In this document: positions 8,022 to 15,346 of the stretch, piece after piece | Layout of the letters: every line of letters begins with the position of its first letter | Position numbering within the stretch: the stretch's first letter is position 1 | Assembly: GCA_034409055.1 (NCBI GenBank) | Contig: DAOUMU010000427.1 | Coordinates: 1-26,963 of the forward strand | From: DAOUMU01 sp034409055 | Lineage (GTDB): Bacteria > Chloroflexota > Anaerolineae > 4572-78 > J111 | Direction of reading: 5' to 3' | Length of the DNA: 26,963 nt | Notes under the pieces: model-generated | Told to the model about the DNA's origin: nothing | Databases searched by the model: none | Seen by the model: the letters and a program-made list of their open reading frames with translations, nothing else | Program-made: the position numbers and the translations under genes

Positions 8022-10781
8022 TCATTCACTAACCACTAACCGGCCAAAGGGCAAAACCTGGGTTGTATCATCGGGTAAGACTGATTCAAACTGGTATTGA
8101 CCGGGCGGCACTTCCGGCAACAACTCAAGCTGCCAGTGGGTATGGATGATATCACCGGGCTGCCAGGTCGTTTCAGTCGGGTTGAAGATTTCGGCCAGGC
8201 TCAGGTTGAACCAGGCTTGTTGGGCGATACCGGCTTCATCCATCAGCCCCACATGGAGTTCAAAACTGGCCGGGAGAGGCTGCTCAACGCGCCAATACAA
8301 ATCCAGAGGAAAGGAGGCCTCGGGAGTCACAGGGGTAGTGGGCCAAGTAGCGCCCAGCAAGGTTAGCGTGTCACCCAGATTCTGTTCGAGGTGAGTGACT
8401 GCGGCCGGTAGGATATAGGTTGACGAGGGGTCAGCATGACCAACGGTGATCAGGGCTTCGTCATTGGGTACGGTAAAAAGCAACTCTCCTTCAGTTACGG
8501 CCGGAGCCTGGGTATAAAAACCGATTTGCAGTTGATATTGGCCGGGTGGAACGTCGCCAGGTAGGGGGAGCATCCCTCGCTCAAAGATAATCTCTCCCTG
8601 TCGCCACTGATCAGGAGGTGGATTGTCGGTAGCCACAGGTTGGCTCTGCCCTTCAGCCCATAGGTTGCCCTGCGTATCTACCAGGCGGAAGAAAAAAGGT
8701 TCGTCCAATTCCTTGCCCAGATACTCCCAGTAAAGCTCAAAACCAGCCGGTTGGCCGGGGATGAGGGGTCCATCGCCATTGACCCATTGCCAGGCCAGCA
8801 ACGAAGCAATACCGGTATAGGTCTGGTCTTGAATATAATGGTCAATCCCCAGACTGGGGTAAATCCAGGCATAGTCGAGACCATGCAGGCTAATAACCTC
8901 TTCTGGCTCAAAACGGGTCTCAAAATATTCAAACAGAATGTCGTCGGGAAAACGACGTTGGGTCTGGCTGATGTAGAAGATTACGTAATCACCGGCCAAG
9001 ACCTTACCTTTCTCTTTGGAGTAGCTGATGGCCGGGCCGCGATAATAAGGCGCAAAGGTTGATTGATACCAACTGGCCACACGGGTGTGAGAAGGATCAA
9101 CGTGTTCATTAAGATAATCGGCAGCCAGATTCAGGCCCTCCCCCCAACCAATGGTAATGGTTCTAGCAGCACTTTTTATCCCACCTAATAGGGGGTTGTA
9201 ATAGGTGAAGTAGTAGGGAAAGTGAGTAGCGACCAGAAGGCCGTTGATGATCAGAACAATCAAGATCAGGAATGAGGTAGTTTGCATAAAACGTAAAACG
9301 TGGCGCGTGAGGTGCGAGGTGTAAGGCGCGACACGGGTCAAAAATCGAAATTTAAAATTTGATAATTGATAATTGCTAACACTTGCCCTGTGGGTTGTTA
9401 ATTGATACAGGCCAACGGCGGCGATGAGATCGAGCCAGGGATAAACAGGGAGGAAGTAGCGTTCCTGTTTCTTCTCACCGATGGCCATCATAACGTAATA
9501 ACCTAAGATAAATAAAAGAATGAGAGGTAAGTAGCGAGTGAAGGATGAAGCGTGCCTTACGATTTGCTGGTTCAGGGTTGGATTCTCTACTGATAATTGC
9601 TGTGTGGGTTTGCGGCTTCGCTTGTTTAATAGCCAACTACTCAGAACGCTAATGAGCCCCAACATGACCAAAGGGGAAGTATGGTAAAGCCAGGTGACAG
9701 GATAAAAAAGCAATCCGGGGTCTTTAGAAACTTGTCCTAAAAAGAAATTGCCTTTGGCATGGCCGCCAGTAGAATATTTCAAACCGAGAGCGAAAGCAGT
9801 CTGAATGGTTTCAAGAGGAGCAACCCACATAGCCGGCCAGAAGATAAAGACAACGGCCAAGGCAACGGCAAACCAGAGCAAACCGTCCAAAATAAGGCTG
9901 AAGAATGAACTCCATTGGGGCAGGGGATGAAGGATAAACGCTCTTTTGCTGTCCGCCTTTTGCCTTCTGTCCTCTACAAAGAACCAGAGACCGATGAGAG
10001 CGATAAAGGGCATAAGGAAGAGGGCCGAGAGTTTGCTGATAAAGGCCAGGCCAGCCAGCAGACCAGACAACAGCAGCCAGCCTCTGCGCTGATGTTCTCC
10101 CCAATAGATGAAGGCTGTGAGTATGGACAGCGTTATAAAGGTGGTGCTAAGGGCATCGTGATGGATGACCCGCGAATAGGCGATGTGGAAGGGATTGAGA
10201 GCGATGAGAGTCGCTCCCACCAGGGCCACCTGCGTTCCAAACAAACGACGCGCCAACCAGTAAAGGGCTACGACCCAGAGCGAGGTAAGCAACACTGTAC
10301 CCAGCCGTTCCGGGGCAACAAAGGTCGCGTCCAGAGGATTGGTGGACACGGCTACCACATAATCGTGCAGTGGGCCGGGGCGACCATCCATTAGCCAGCG
10401 CAGCAAGAAGCCCAAGCTCCCGGTCCACATCGTGGTTACACCAGGGTGACCGGTGCGCAGGGTGCAGGCCAAGCCCTGGGCAAACTCCCATTTCTCAACC
10501 ACGGTGGTACATTGATAGGCCGGGTTGGTCAGTCCGGCCAAAAAATTGCGGGAGCGGTCAACCCACAGAAACTCATCGGCGGTGAGGAAGCGGTCCAGGT
10601 CGGGCAGGCGGGGTAGGAGAGCCAGGGCAAAGAGGAGGAGAGAGAGGAGGTATTTGTTGTGTGAAACATGATGTGAGATATGGGATGTGAGATATGCAAT
10701 GGGGGATGGAGGATGGGGGATGGGGGAGTCCACAGGATCTGTAATTTTAGCCGTTAGAGGTTGGTGGTCAGTCTTTCTCAT
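8022..10781 (-). CDS. GT39-like glycosyltransferase with two C-terminal beta-sandwich modules
   Basis: A GT-C glycosyltransferase paralogous to the 1038-aa protein. TADE is at about 67-70, HHD with Asp209 follows the fourth helix, and the KGNFFLGQ and GWGEGL blocks are present. Two beta-sandwich modules are at about 659-772 and 804-917. The start is uncertain. An upstream ATG at 10859 would overlap the preceding gene by 50 bp and has no ribosome-binding site. ATG 10781 (919 aa) has GGAAG only one base away. Residues up to about 42 are coded by low-complexity and heptamer repeat DNA (10670-10727 and the CCAAT-rich stretch near 10783-10806), while the conserved family sequence begins near NKYLLSLLLFALALLPRL. 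The native start may therefore lie further in, with the repeat as leader. Repeat-coded inserts also occur near residues 275-292 and 465-500. Confidence 0.85.
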   Translation of the reverse strand: MRKTDHQPLTAKITDPVDSPIPHPPSPIAYLTSHISHHVSHNKYLLSLLLFALALLPRLPDLDRFLTADEFLWVDRSRNFLAGLTNPAYQCTTVVEKWEFAQGLACTLRTGHPGVTTMWTGSLGFLLRWLMDGRPGPLHDYVVAVSTNPLDATFVAPERLGTVLLTSLWVVALYWLARRLFGTQVALVGATLIALNPFHIAYSRVIHHDALSTTFITLSILTAFIYWGEHQRRGWLLLSGLLAGLAFISKLSALFLMPFIALIGLWFFVEDRRQKADSKRAFILHPLPQWSSFFSLILDGLLWFAVALAVVFIFWPAMWVAPLETIQTAFALGLKYSTGGHAKGNFFLGQVSKDPGLLFYPVTWLYHTSPLVMLGLISVLSSWLLNKRSRKPTQQLSVENPTLNQQIVRHASSFTRYLPLILLFILGYYVMMAIGEKKQERYFLPVYPWLDLIAAVGLYQLTTHRASVSNYQLSNFKFRFLTRVAPYTSHLTRHVLRFMQTTSFLILIVLIINGLLVATHFPYYFTYYNPLLGGIKSAARTITIGWGEGLNLAADYLNEHVDPSHTRVASWYQSTFAPYYRGPAISYSKEKGKVLAGDYVIFYISQTQRRFPDDILFEYFETRFEPEEVISLHGLDYAWIYPSLGIDHYIQDQTYTGIASLLAWQWVNGDGPLIPGQPAGFELYWEYLGKELDEPFFFRLVDTQGNLWAEGQSQPVATDNPPPDQWRQGEIIFERGMLPLPGDVPPGQYQLQIGFYTQAPAVTEGELLFTVPNDEALITVGHADPSSTYILPAAVTHLEQNLGDTLTLLGATWPTTPVTPEASFPLDLYWRVEQPLPASFELHVGLMDEAGIAQQAWFNLSLAEIFNPTETTWQPGDIIHTHWQLELLPEVPPGQYQFESVLPDDTTQVLPFGRLVVSE
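9359..9379. repeat. TTGATAA heptamer repeat inside the 919-aa gene
   Basis: TTGATAA occurs twice, followed by TTGCTAA. The same TTGATAATTGCTAA sequence recurs at 12097-12110, at the matching place in the 883-aa paralogue. Confidence 0.65.
10670..10727. repeat. Heptamer-based array at the 5' end of the 919-aa gene
   Basis: A 13-bp unit GATGTGAGATATG is repeated with period 14 (10670-10682 and 10684-10696). It is followed by GGATGGA, GGATGGG, GGATGGG (10704-10724). It would encode the PHPPSP...SHISHH stretch at the N-terminus. Confidence 0.65.
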
Positions 10782-10809
10782 TCTTCCAATCCAATCTCCA
10801 ATTCTCCAA

Positions 10810-13461
10810 TCACTCCTTACGATTAAACGTCCACGGTAACAGCCAATGATCCTGGCCATCAGCCAGAGTCAAGCGTTGACCGGTTTCAGGCCGGTAGAGA
10901 CCGGCAATGACCTGGTAAAAGCCGGGCTTGAGGCCAGGTGGGACAGCGATCAAATATTCATCTACTACCACTTCCCCCTTAACCCAGCGACTGGTGGGCC
11001 ACTCTCCCTGAAGAGGCTGGGTATCCACCCCAGCCAGACGTTCATTGGTCTCTGCCTCAAGCAGTTGGACAAACACGGTATAATCGGGCAAGCGAGATTT
11101 TTGAGCTTGCCAGGCGAGAGTGACGCCGATGTAATCGACGGTGGGGGCAAATTGATAGGCAGTCAAGGCGATTTGTTCGCCAAAAACAAAATCATTGACC
11201 CGGGCCATATCTGCTGGAGTTTGGAAGTGACGTAGTTCAATCTCATCCAGGGGCCGGCCATCCACCAGCAGGGCGTAAAAGCCACGACTCAGGTCGGCCG
11301 GTAGCCTCAGGTAGTGGCGACTGACGATGAGATGATCGGCCAGAGGGGCCAGGTGGCCCTGGCCTGCAGCCAAGATCGTGATCTGGCGCGGTACTTTGGA
11401 GGTGCCATCAAGATGATTCTGTTCACTTAGAAAATCAAAGGCTGTAATGGGCTGTAAGGTGACTGTGGAAGGATCAGCCGGCAAGGGGTTATCGGCCAAC
11501 CAAAGCACGTCCACGGTCAATGTTTCGCCAAGGTGACCATAGGGAGTCAGGGGGCGAAAACCGATCGGTTTGGGTAAAATGGCATGGTCAAGCCCAGGGA
11601 TCAGGGCCAAGCTCGGTTGGATGGCCGGTCCGGGATAGACGTCGGCGTAATGGATACCGTTCAAATCGACGGAGAAGATGGGCTCAATTTGCTCAAAGTA
11701 GCGAATAAAAGTAGGTGATGGCTGGCCAGACTGGATTTGTTTACTATAAAGGGCCACATAATCCAGACGATCACCGGTCACACTGGATAGGTCCCCCTTG
11801 AAAAACGGAGCCACGGTTGAGGCGTAGGTCACGCCTACCCGGCTGTCACTGAGTTCTCGCTGCAAAAAACGTCCCACCTGGTCCAGTCCCTCCCCCCAAC
11901 CGATTTTGACCAGGCGAGAGGCGGTGTACGGTCCGCCCAACAAGGGGTTGAAGTAGGTGAAGTAGTAGGGCGCGTAGGGGAGAAGAATAACCAGGGCAGA
12001 AAGAGTCAGAATGGCGACGAAGAAGCGGGGCGCGGGGAGCGAGGAGCGGAAAGCGGAAAGCGGGGAGGGAGAGACACGCTCTTGACCCATTGTTAATTGA
12101 TAATTGCTAACTACTAATTGATACAGTTTTTGCCAGCCAAAAGCAGCAACCAAGGCTAAGGAGGGAAAGACAGGTAAGATGTAACGAGCGCTACGCTTAT
12201 CGCCAAAGGTCATAAAGATGGTAAAAAGGAGGGCAAAAGCCAATAACCACAGAATAGAAAATTGAGAGGTTGGGAGAGTGCGGGGGGGGGAGATTGGGGG
12301 ATTGCCACTCACCGATTCACCATTCGCCACACCTGCCCTGTGGGTTTGCCCATTCGCCCACACTTGCCCTGTGGGTTCGCTGCTTCGCTGCTTCTTAACG
12401 ACAAAGATGACAGTCAGCCCTACCCCCACCATCACCAACGGACTGAGTTTGAAAGCACCGTTGACCAGGTAGTAGAAAGGGCCGAGGTCGGGCACGAGCC
12501 AGTAACCTTCGGCATCGGCTTCCTCTTGATCGGTGGCGGAGAGTAATGCATTTTCAACGACAGCCAGAGGGCGGCCCAGTGGATCTACCCAAGCCGCCGG
12601 CCAGAAGGCCACAAAAGTCAGATAGGCGACCACAGTCCAAAGCACCAGTCGTTTAAACCAGTAGTAGAGCGCAGCACTGTTACCCCACACCTGGCTGATG
12701 AATACTAGCCCGGCAAAGGGAATCAGAAAGAGAGCCGGGGCTTTGGAAAGGAAAGAGAGCCCGGCGGTTATGCCAGAGAGGATGATAGGGAGCAAGGCAG
12801 AGGGATAGGGGAACAGGGGAGCAGGGGAAATATCTACACGCCGTCCGTCTGTTTCTTTGCCTGAGTTCGTTAGGGTATGGGTCTGTTTGCGGCTTATGGC
12901 CAGCAACAGTAATAAAATCGAAAGGCTCATAAAGACGGCCGTGGGAGCATCGTGGCCGAGAATACGAGAAAGGGCGACGGTATGGGGATCAAGCGCGACG
13001 AAAACGGCAGCGATAAAGGCCAGGGTGGGGTTGAACAGGCGGCGGGCCAGCAGGTAGACAACCACTACCCCTAAGGAGGTCAAAATCACCATCGGCCAGC
13101 GTGTGGCGGTTAGTACATCTAATTCGGTCCGAAATTCCGGTAGCGAGCTCAACCAATCAGCCAGGGGTAGATTAATCGTGGCCCGATTGAACTGGTAATA
13201 GAAGGTCAGGCCTAAACTACCCAACCAGGTTGTGGTCACAGCCGGGGTCAGGTTGACACTGGTGGCGGCAAAATCGCCCCGCAGGAAAGCCGCCAGAAAC
13301 TGGGCCGAGCGATAAACCCATTTGGCTTCATCGGCGGTCACGAAACGCTGCAAATCATAGGCGCGGGGTAGCCAGGCTAACAGGAAAAGACCGAGGCTGG
13401 TCAGAGCCTCGGTAGGGAGAAAGAGACTTTTCACTTGGGTGACATTTTTGGTAGCTGGCAT
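10810..13461 (-). CDS. GT39-like glycosyltransferase, 883 aa, first gene of the glycosylation block
   Basis: A GT-C membrane glycosyltransferase with TADE (Asp44-Glu45) and SRILGHD (Asp171). About eleven helices lie in residues 17-500, followed by GWGEGL near 522-527 and two beta-sandwich modules (about 625-745 and 765-875, the second with DYTVFVQLLE and GEVVVDEY). The KGSFFLGQ block of its paralogues is not preserved. Hydrophilic, repeat-coded inserts lie at about 190-218, 361-400 and 450-480. The start ATG 13461 follows a strong promoter-like sequence and a 28-bp heptamer array that fills the leader; the ribosome-binding site is weak. Codons 17-25 form a 9-bp terminator-like hairpin with a T-rich tail, so expression may be attenuated or the true start may be later. 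A decayed copy of this 5' end lies at 24393-24521. Confidence 0.87.
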   Translation of the reverse strand: MPATKNVTQVKSLFLPTEALTSLGLFLLAWLPRAYDLQRFVTADEAKWVYRSAQFLAAFLRGDFAATSVNLTPAVTTTWLGSLGLTFYYQFNRATINLPLADWLSSLPEFRTELDVLTATRWPMVILTSLGVVVVYLLARRLFNPTLAFIAAVFVALDPHTVALSRILGHDAPTAVFMSLSILLLLLAISRKQTHTLTNSGKETDGRRVDISPAPLFPYPSALLPIILSGITAGLSFLSKAPALFLIPFAGLVFISQVWGNSAALYYWFKRLVLWTVVAYLTFVAFWPAAWVDPLGRPLAVVENALLSATDQEEADAEGYWLVPDLGPFYYLVNGAFKLSPLVMVGVGLTVIFVVKKQRSSEPTGQVWANGQTHRAGVANGESVSGNPPISPPRTLPTSQFSILWLLAFALLFTIFMTFGDKRSARYILPVFPSLALVAAFGWQKLYQLVVSNYQLTMGQERVSPSPLSAFRSSLPAPRFFVAILTLSALVILLPYAPYYFTYFNPLLGGPYTASRLVKIGWGEGLDQVGRFLQRELSDSRVGVTYASTVAPFFKGDLSSVTGDRLDYVALYSKQIQSGQPSPTFIRYFEQIEPIFSVDLNGIHYADVYPGPAIQPSLALIPGLDHAILPKPIGFRPLTPYGHLGETLTVDVLWLADNPLPADPSTVTLQPITAFDFLSEQNHLDGTSKVPRQITILAAGQGHLAPLADHLIVSRHYLRLPADLSRGFYALLVDGRPLDEIELRHFQTPADMARVNDFVFGEQIALTAYQFAPTVDYIGVTLAWQAQKSRLPDYTVFVQLLEAETNERLAGVDTQPLQGEWPTSRWVKGEVVVDEYLIAVPPGLKPGFYQVIAGLYRPETGQRLTLADGQDHWLLPWTFNRKE
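12097..12110. repeat. TTGATAATTGCTAA repeat inside the 883-aa gene
   Basis: Two heptamers (TTGATAA, TTGCTAA) are identical to 9366-9379. Both copies are followed within about 35 bp by AATTGATACAG. Confidence 0.6.
12321..12380. repeat. 30-bp tandem duplication inside the 883-aa gene
   Basis: Two near-identical 30-bp units each start CATTCGCC and contain TGCCCTGTGGGTT. They encode the polar stretch near residues 361-381 between two membrane helices. The core CTTGCCCTGTGGGTT also occurs at 9382-9396 in the 919-aa gene. Confidence 0.7.
13384..13413 (-). terminator. Terminator/attenuator-like hairpin inside the start of the 883-aa gene
   Basis: On the minus strand ACCGAGGCT pairs perfectly with AGCCTCGGT (9 bp, 6-nt loop CTGACC) and is followed by CTTTTCCTGTT, the layout of an intrinsic terminator. 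It lies about 50 nt after the annotated ATG, within codons. It could stop read-through from the hydrolase genes upstream, or attenuate the glycosylation operon. Function is inferred from structure only. Confidence 0.55.
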
Positions 13462-13464
13462 ATA

Positions 13465-13492
13465 AGCTTTCAGCTATTAGCAGTCAGTAGCC
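13465..13492 (-). repeat. Heptamer array in the leader of the 883-aa gene
   Basis: Four 7-bp units are seen on the plus strand (AGCTTTC, AGCTATT, AGCAGTC, AGTAGCC). They fill the predicted 5' untranslated region between promoter and start codon. Confidence 0.6.
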
Positions 13493-13505
13493 AATATGAT
13501 TGAGT

Positions 13506-13534
13506 ATCATACCACGGGCAATAGGTACTGACAA
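13506..13534 (-). promoter_or_regulatory. Sigma-70-type promoter for the glycosyltransferase block
   Basis: On the minus strand TTGTCA (13534-13529) and TATGAT (13511-13506) are separated by exactly 17 bases. TGG just before the -10 gives an extended -10. Transcription would start near 13499, about 38 nt before the ATG at 13461. Confidence 0.6.
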
Positions 13535-13622
13535 AGAAGGAACAAGGAATGGATACAGCCCAGATTTTCAACTTTTGTTCAGTACGGGCCGTTGTAGCTT
13601 CCGGAAGGTGAGCTAACTGGGC

Positions 13623-14630
13623 TCATTTGAGCGTCTCATCGAAGAAGCCTACGATGTGGGCTTCATATGCCTCCGGGGCCACATCCAAATAGTTGCCATG
13701 GCCGGCCCCTGTCACAATCCAGAGGTGAGCGTTGTCCCCGGCCGCTGCCTGTTGCTGGCGACCACCGGCCAGACTGGTTTCCCGGCTACCGTAGATGAGC
13801 AAAATGGGGCGAGGAGCAATCTCCCCAATCACGCTGACCGGACTGAGCACACTCATGTCCAGGCCGGTGACCAGACGGTAAGTGACCTTCGTTGACCAAC
13901 GATAGCCAGTCAAGAAAAGAGCAATGATTGGGTCATGTCCGCTGCCGGTCCCCAGTCCGTTCTCAACGAAGTCGCCATAGCCTCCCTCGGCGACGACGGC
14001 CCGGAGGCGAGGCAAACGGGCCGTGGCCATAATCGCCGTAGCGCCGGCTGAGGAGAAGCCAAAAATGCCAATTCGATCTGGATCGACATCCGGTCGAATC
14101 AGTAAATAGTCCAGGACATCGGCCACTTCATCGACTTCTTTATAACCCAGGCTCAATGGTCCCATTCCGGCACAGCGCCGGGACTCGAACGTGAAGACGG
14201 CGTAGCCGTGGCCTCGTAGCATCGCCGCCTCGCGCAGACGGCCACTCCGTCCGGCAGAAAGGGGAGGGGGCATGATGATGGTGGCTCCATTGGTGCCAGG
14301 CATAAAATAACCTCGAAAGCTGCCCCCCGCCCGCGCGGGTAGGGTAATATCTTCCCAGTTATAACCGTAATCAGAGGGTATCGTGCTACTTTCTGAGCAA
14401 GGGACATATAGCAAGGCCAGGGTGAAGAGGGCCCCCATTAACAGCGGCAGGCTGAACAAGGCTGCGGCCAGAGCAAAAATAAACAGACGCAGTAAGCGTA
14501 GCCAATAACGCCAGTCCCGAGGCTGGGATTTGGCAGTTAGGCGTTGGAAGGCAGAAAAAGGCCCATCCTTAATCCCCCCTCCCCGCTTCTTCTGAGCTGT
14601 GGTCAGTCTCAATTGCTCAAAGTTGTTCAA
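13623..14630 (-). CDS. Membrane-tethered alpha/beta hydrolase
   Basis: An alpha/beta-hydrolase of the S33/BAAT-like group. The nucleophile elbow GFSSAG places Ser193, followed by the acid-loop motif YGSRE (Glu284 in place of the more usual Asp) and GAGHGN with His311. A hydrophobic segment (about 42-76) precedes the catalytic domain, so the enzyme is probably membrane-anchored with the domain outside. The conserved fifth position of GxSxG is Ala. The start is uncertain: an ATG at 14726 would overlap the upstream gene by 110 bp. TTG 14630 has GGAGG twelve bases upstream and overlaps by 14 bp; TTG 14612 is another choice. The substrate cannot be told from sequence. It is probably translated from the same message as the small membrane protein before it. 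Confidence 0.8.
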   Translation of the reverse strand: MNNFEQLRLTTAQKKRGGGIKDGPFSAFQRLTAKSQPRDWRYWLRLLRLFIFALAAALFSLPLLMGALFTLALLYVPCSESSTIPSDYGYNWEDITLPARAGGSFRGYFMPGTNGATIIMPPPLSAGRSGRLREAAMLRGHGYAVFTFESRRCAGMGPLSLGYKEVDEVADVLDYLLIRPDVDPDRIGIFGFSSAGATAIMATARLPRLRAVVAEGGYGDFVENGLGTGSGHDPIIALFLTGYRWSTKVTYRLVTGLDMSVLSPVSVIGEIAPRPILLIYGSRETSLAGGRQQQAAAGDNAHLWIVTGAGHGNYLDVAPEAYEAHIVGFFDETLK

Positions 14631-15162
14631 TGATAGGTTTAACCTCCACCTGCTTTGGTGACCTGCGTCGAGTGAAACGCCATACCAGGGCGCTACAACC
14701 TGACGTTGAAACAAGGCCCATGCCAATGAGCAACAAATATCCGCCCCAGGTAGGAGAGGTTACCATTTTATCTGCCAAATCGCAACCAAAGGGGTCTCCC
14801 GTATAGCAGGTATATCGCAGGGGAGGCGGCATTATGTTCCGTACCCACAGTTCGTTAACCGCAGCCCGCCTGTTTCTTTGCTCCTGACCCATTGGACCTG
14901 GCTCGGTCAAGACATAATCATTATTATTGTGGAAAGGCAGGGTATAGAAAATGCAGGTAACTTCGGCGGCCACTCGGGTCAGCAGTCCAATACTGACCAA
15001 AAAAGAGACCAGTCCCAGGACCAAGATTGCGGTGACTCTGACGGTCTGGCTACGTTGACCCAACTTGCGGATTGGCGGCAGCAGGGCCGGCAGCGCTATC
15101 AAGGCCCCAATGAGAAGTAAAATAACAATGAAGATAATGATCCCTGACAATAATTCTAACAT
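14617..15162 (-). CDS. Small membrane protein of unknown function
   Basis: A 181-aa protein with no family I recognise. It has a hydrophobic helix at about 3-32, a second at about 43-66, a polar stretch with four cysteines (about 70-140, including YTCYTGDPFGC) and a third helix at about 142-163, ending in a basic tail. The paired cysteines and flanking helices suggest the middle part is outside the membrane and may be disulphide-bonded; this is inference. The start ATG 15162 has a clear GGAGG four bases upstream. Its 3' end overlaps the likely start of the alpha/beta hydrolase, which points to translational coupling and perhaps joint action. Confidence 0.7.
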   Translation of the reverse strand: MLELLSGIIIFIVILLLIGALIALPALLPPIRKLGQRSQTVRVTAILVLGLVSFLVSIGLLTRVAAEVTCIFYTLPFHNNNDYVLTEPGPMGQEQRNRRAAVNELWVRNIMPPPLRYTCYTGDPFGCDLADKMVTSPTWGGYLLLIGMGLVSTSGCSALVWRFTRRRSPKQVEVKPIIEQL

Positions 15163-15192
15163 TTGTCCTCCAAATTGTAACTGCCTACCCTT

Positions 15193-15314
15193 ATGTCATT
15201 CCGAGGAGCGCAGTATCCAAAGGGCATAAACGACGAGGAATCTCCGAAACCTTGGCCCAAAAGAGGTCTACTTTACCAAAACCTTGGGGATTCTTCACCT
15301 GTTCAGAATGACAT
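15193..15314. mobile_element. MITE-like inverted-repeat element
   Basis: The ends carry ATGTCATTC(C/T)GA in opposite orientation (15193-15204 and 15303-15314). Inner segments GAGGAATCTCC and GGGGATTCTTC also face each other, and AAACCTTGG is repeated inside. There is no coding capacity. Such ATGTCATTCTGA-bounded elements are common intergenic repeats in bacteria. It fills most of the gap between the DUF3160-type gene and the small membrane protein gene. Confidence 0.6.
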
Positions 15315-15346
15315 GGTAGATAGTTACTCCAAATTTTCCTTAAAGA

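Noticed and set aside
12321..12380. CRISPR-like direct repeats
   Set aside because: Only two adjacent units without spacers, in frame inside a gene; a tandem duplication explains them.
13465..13492. Transcription-factor binding array upstream of the 883-aa gene
   Set aside because: The spacing is exactly 7 bp as in the other heptamer arrays of the window, so a dispersed repeat is the simpler reading.
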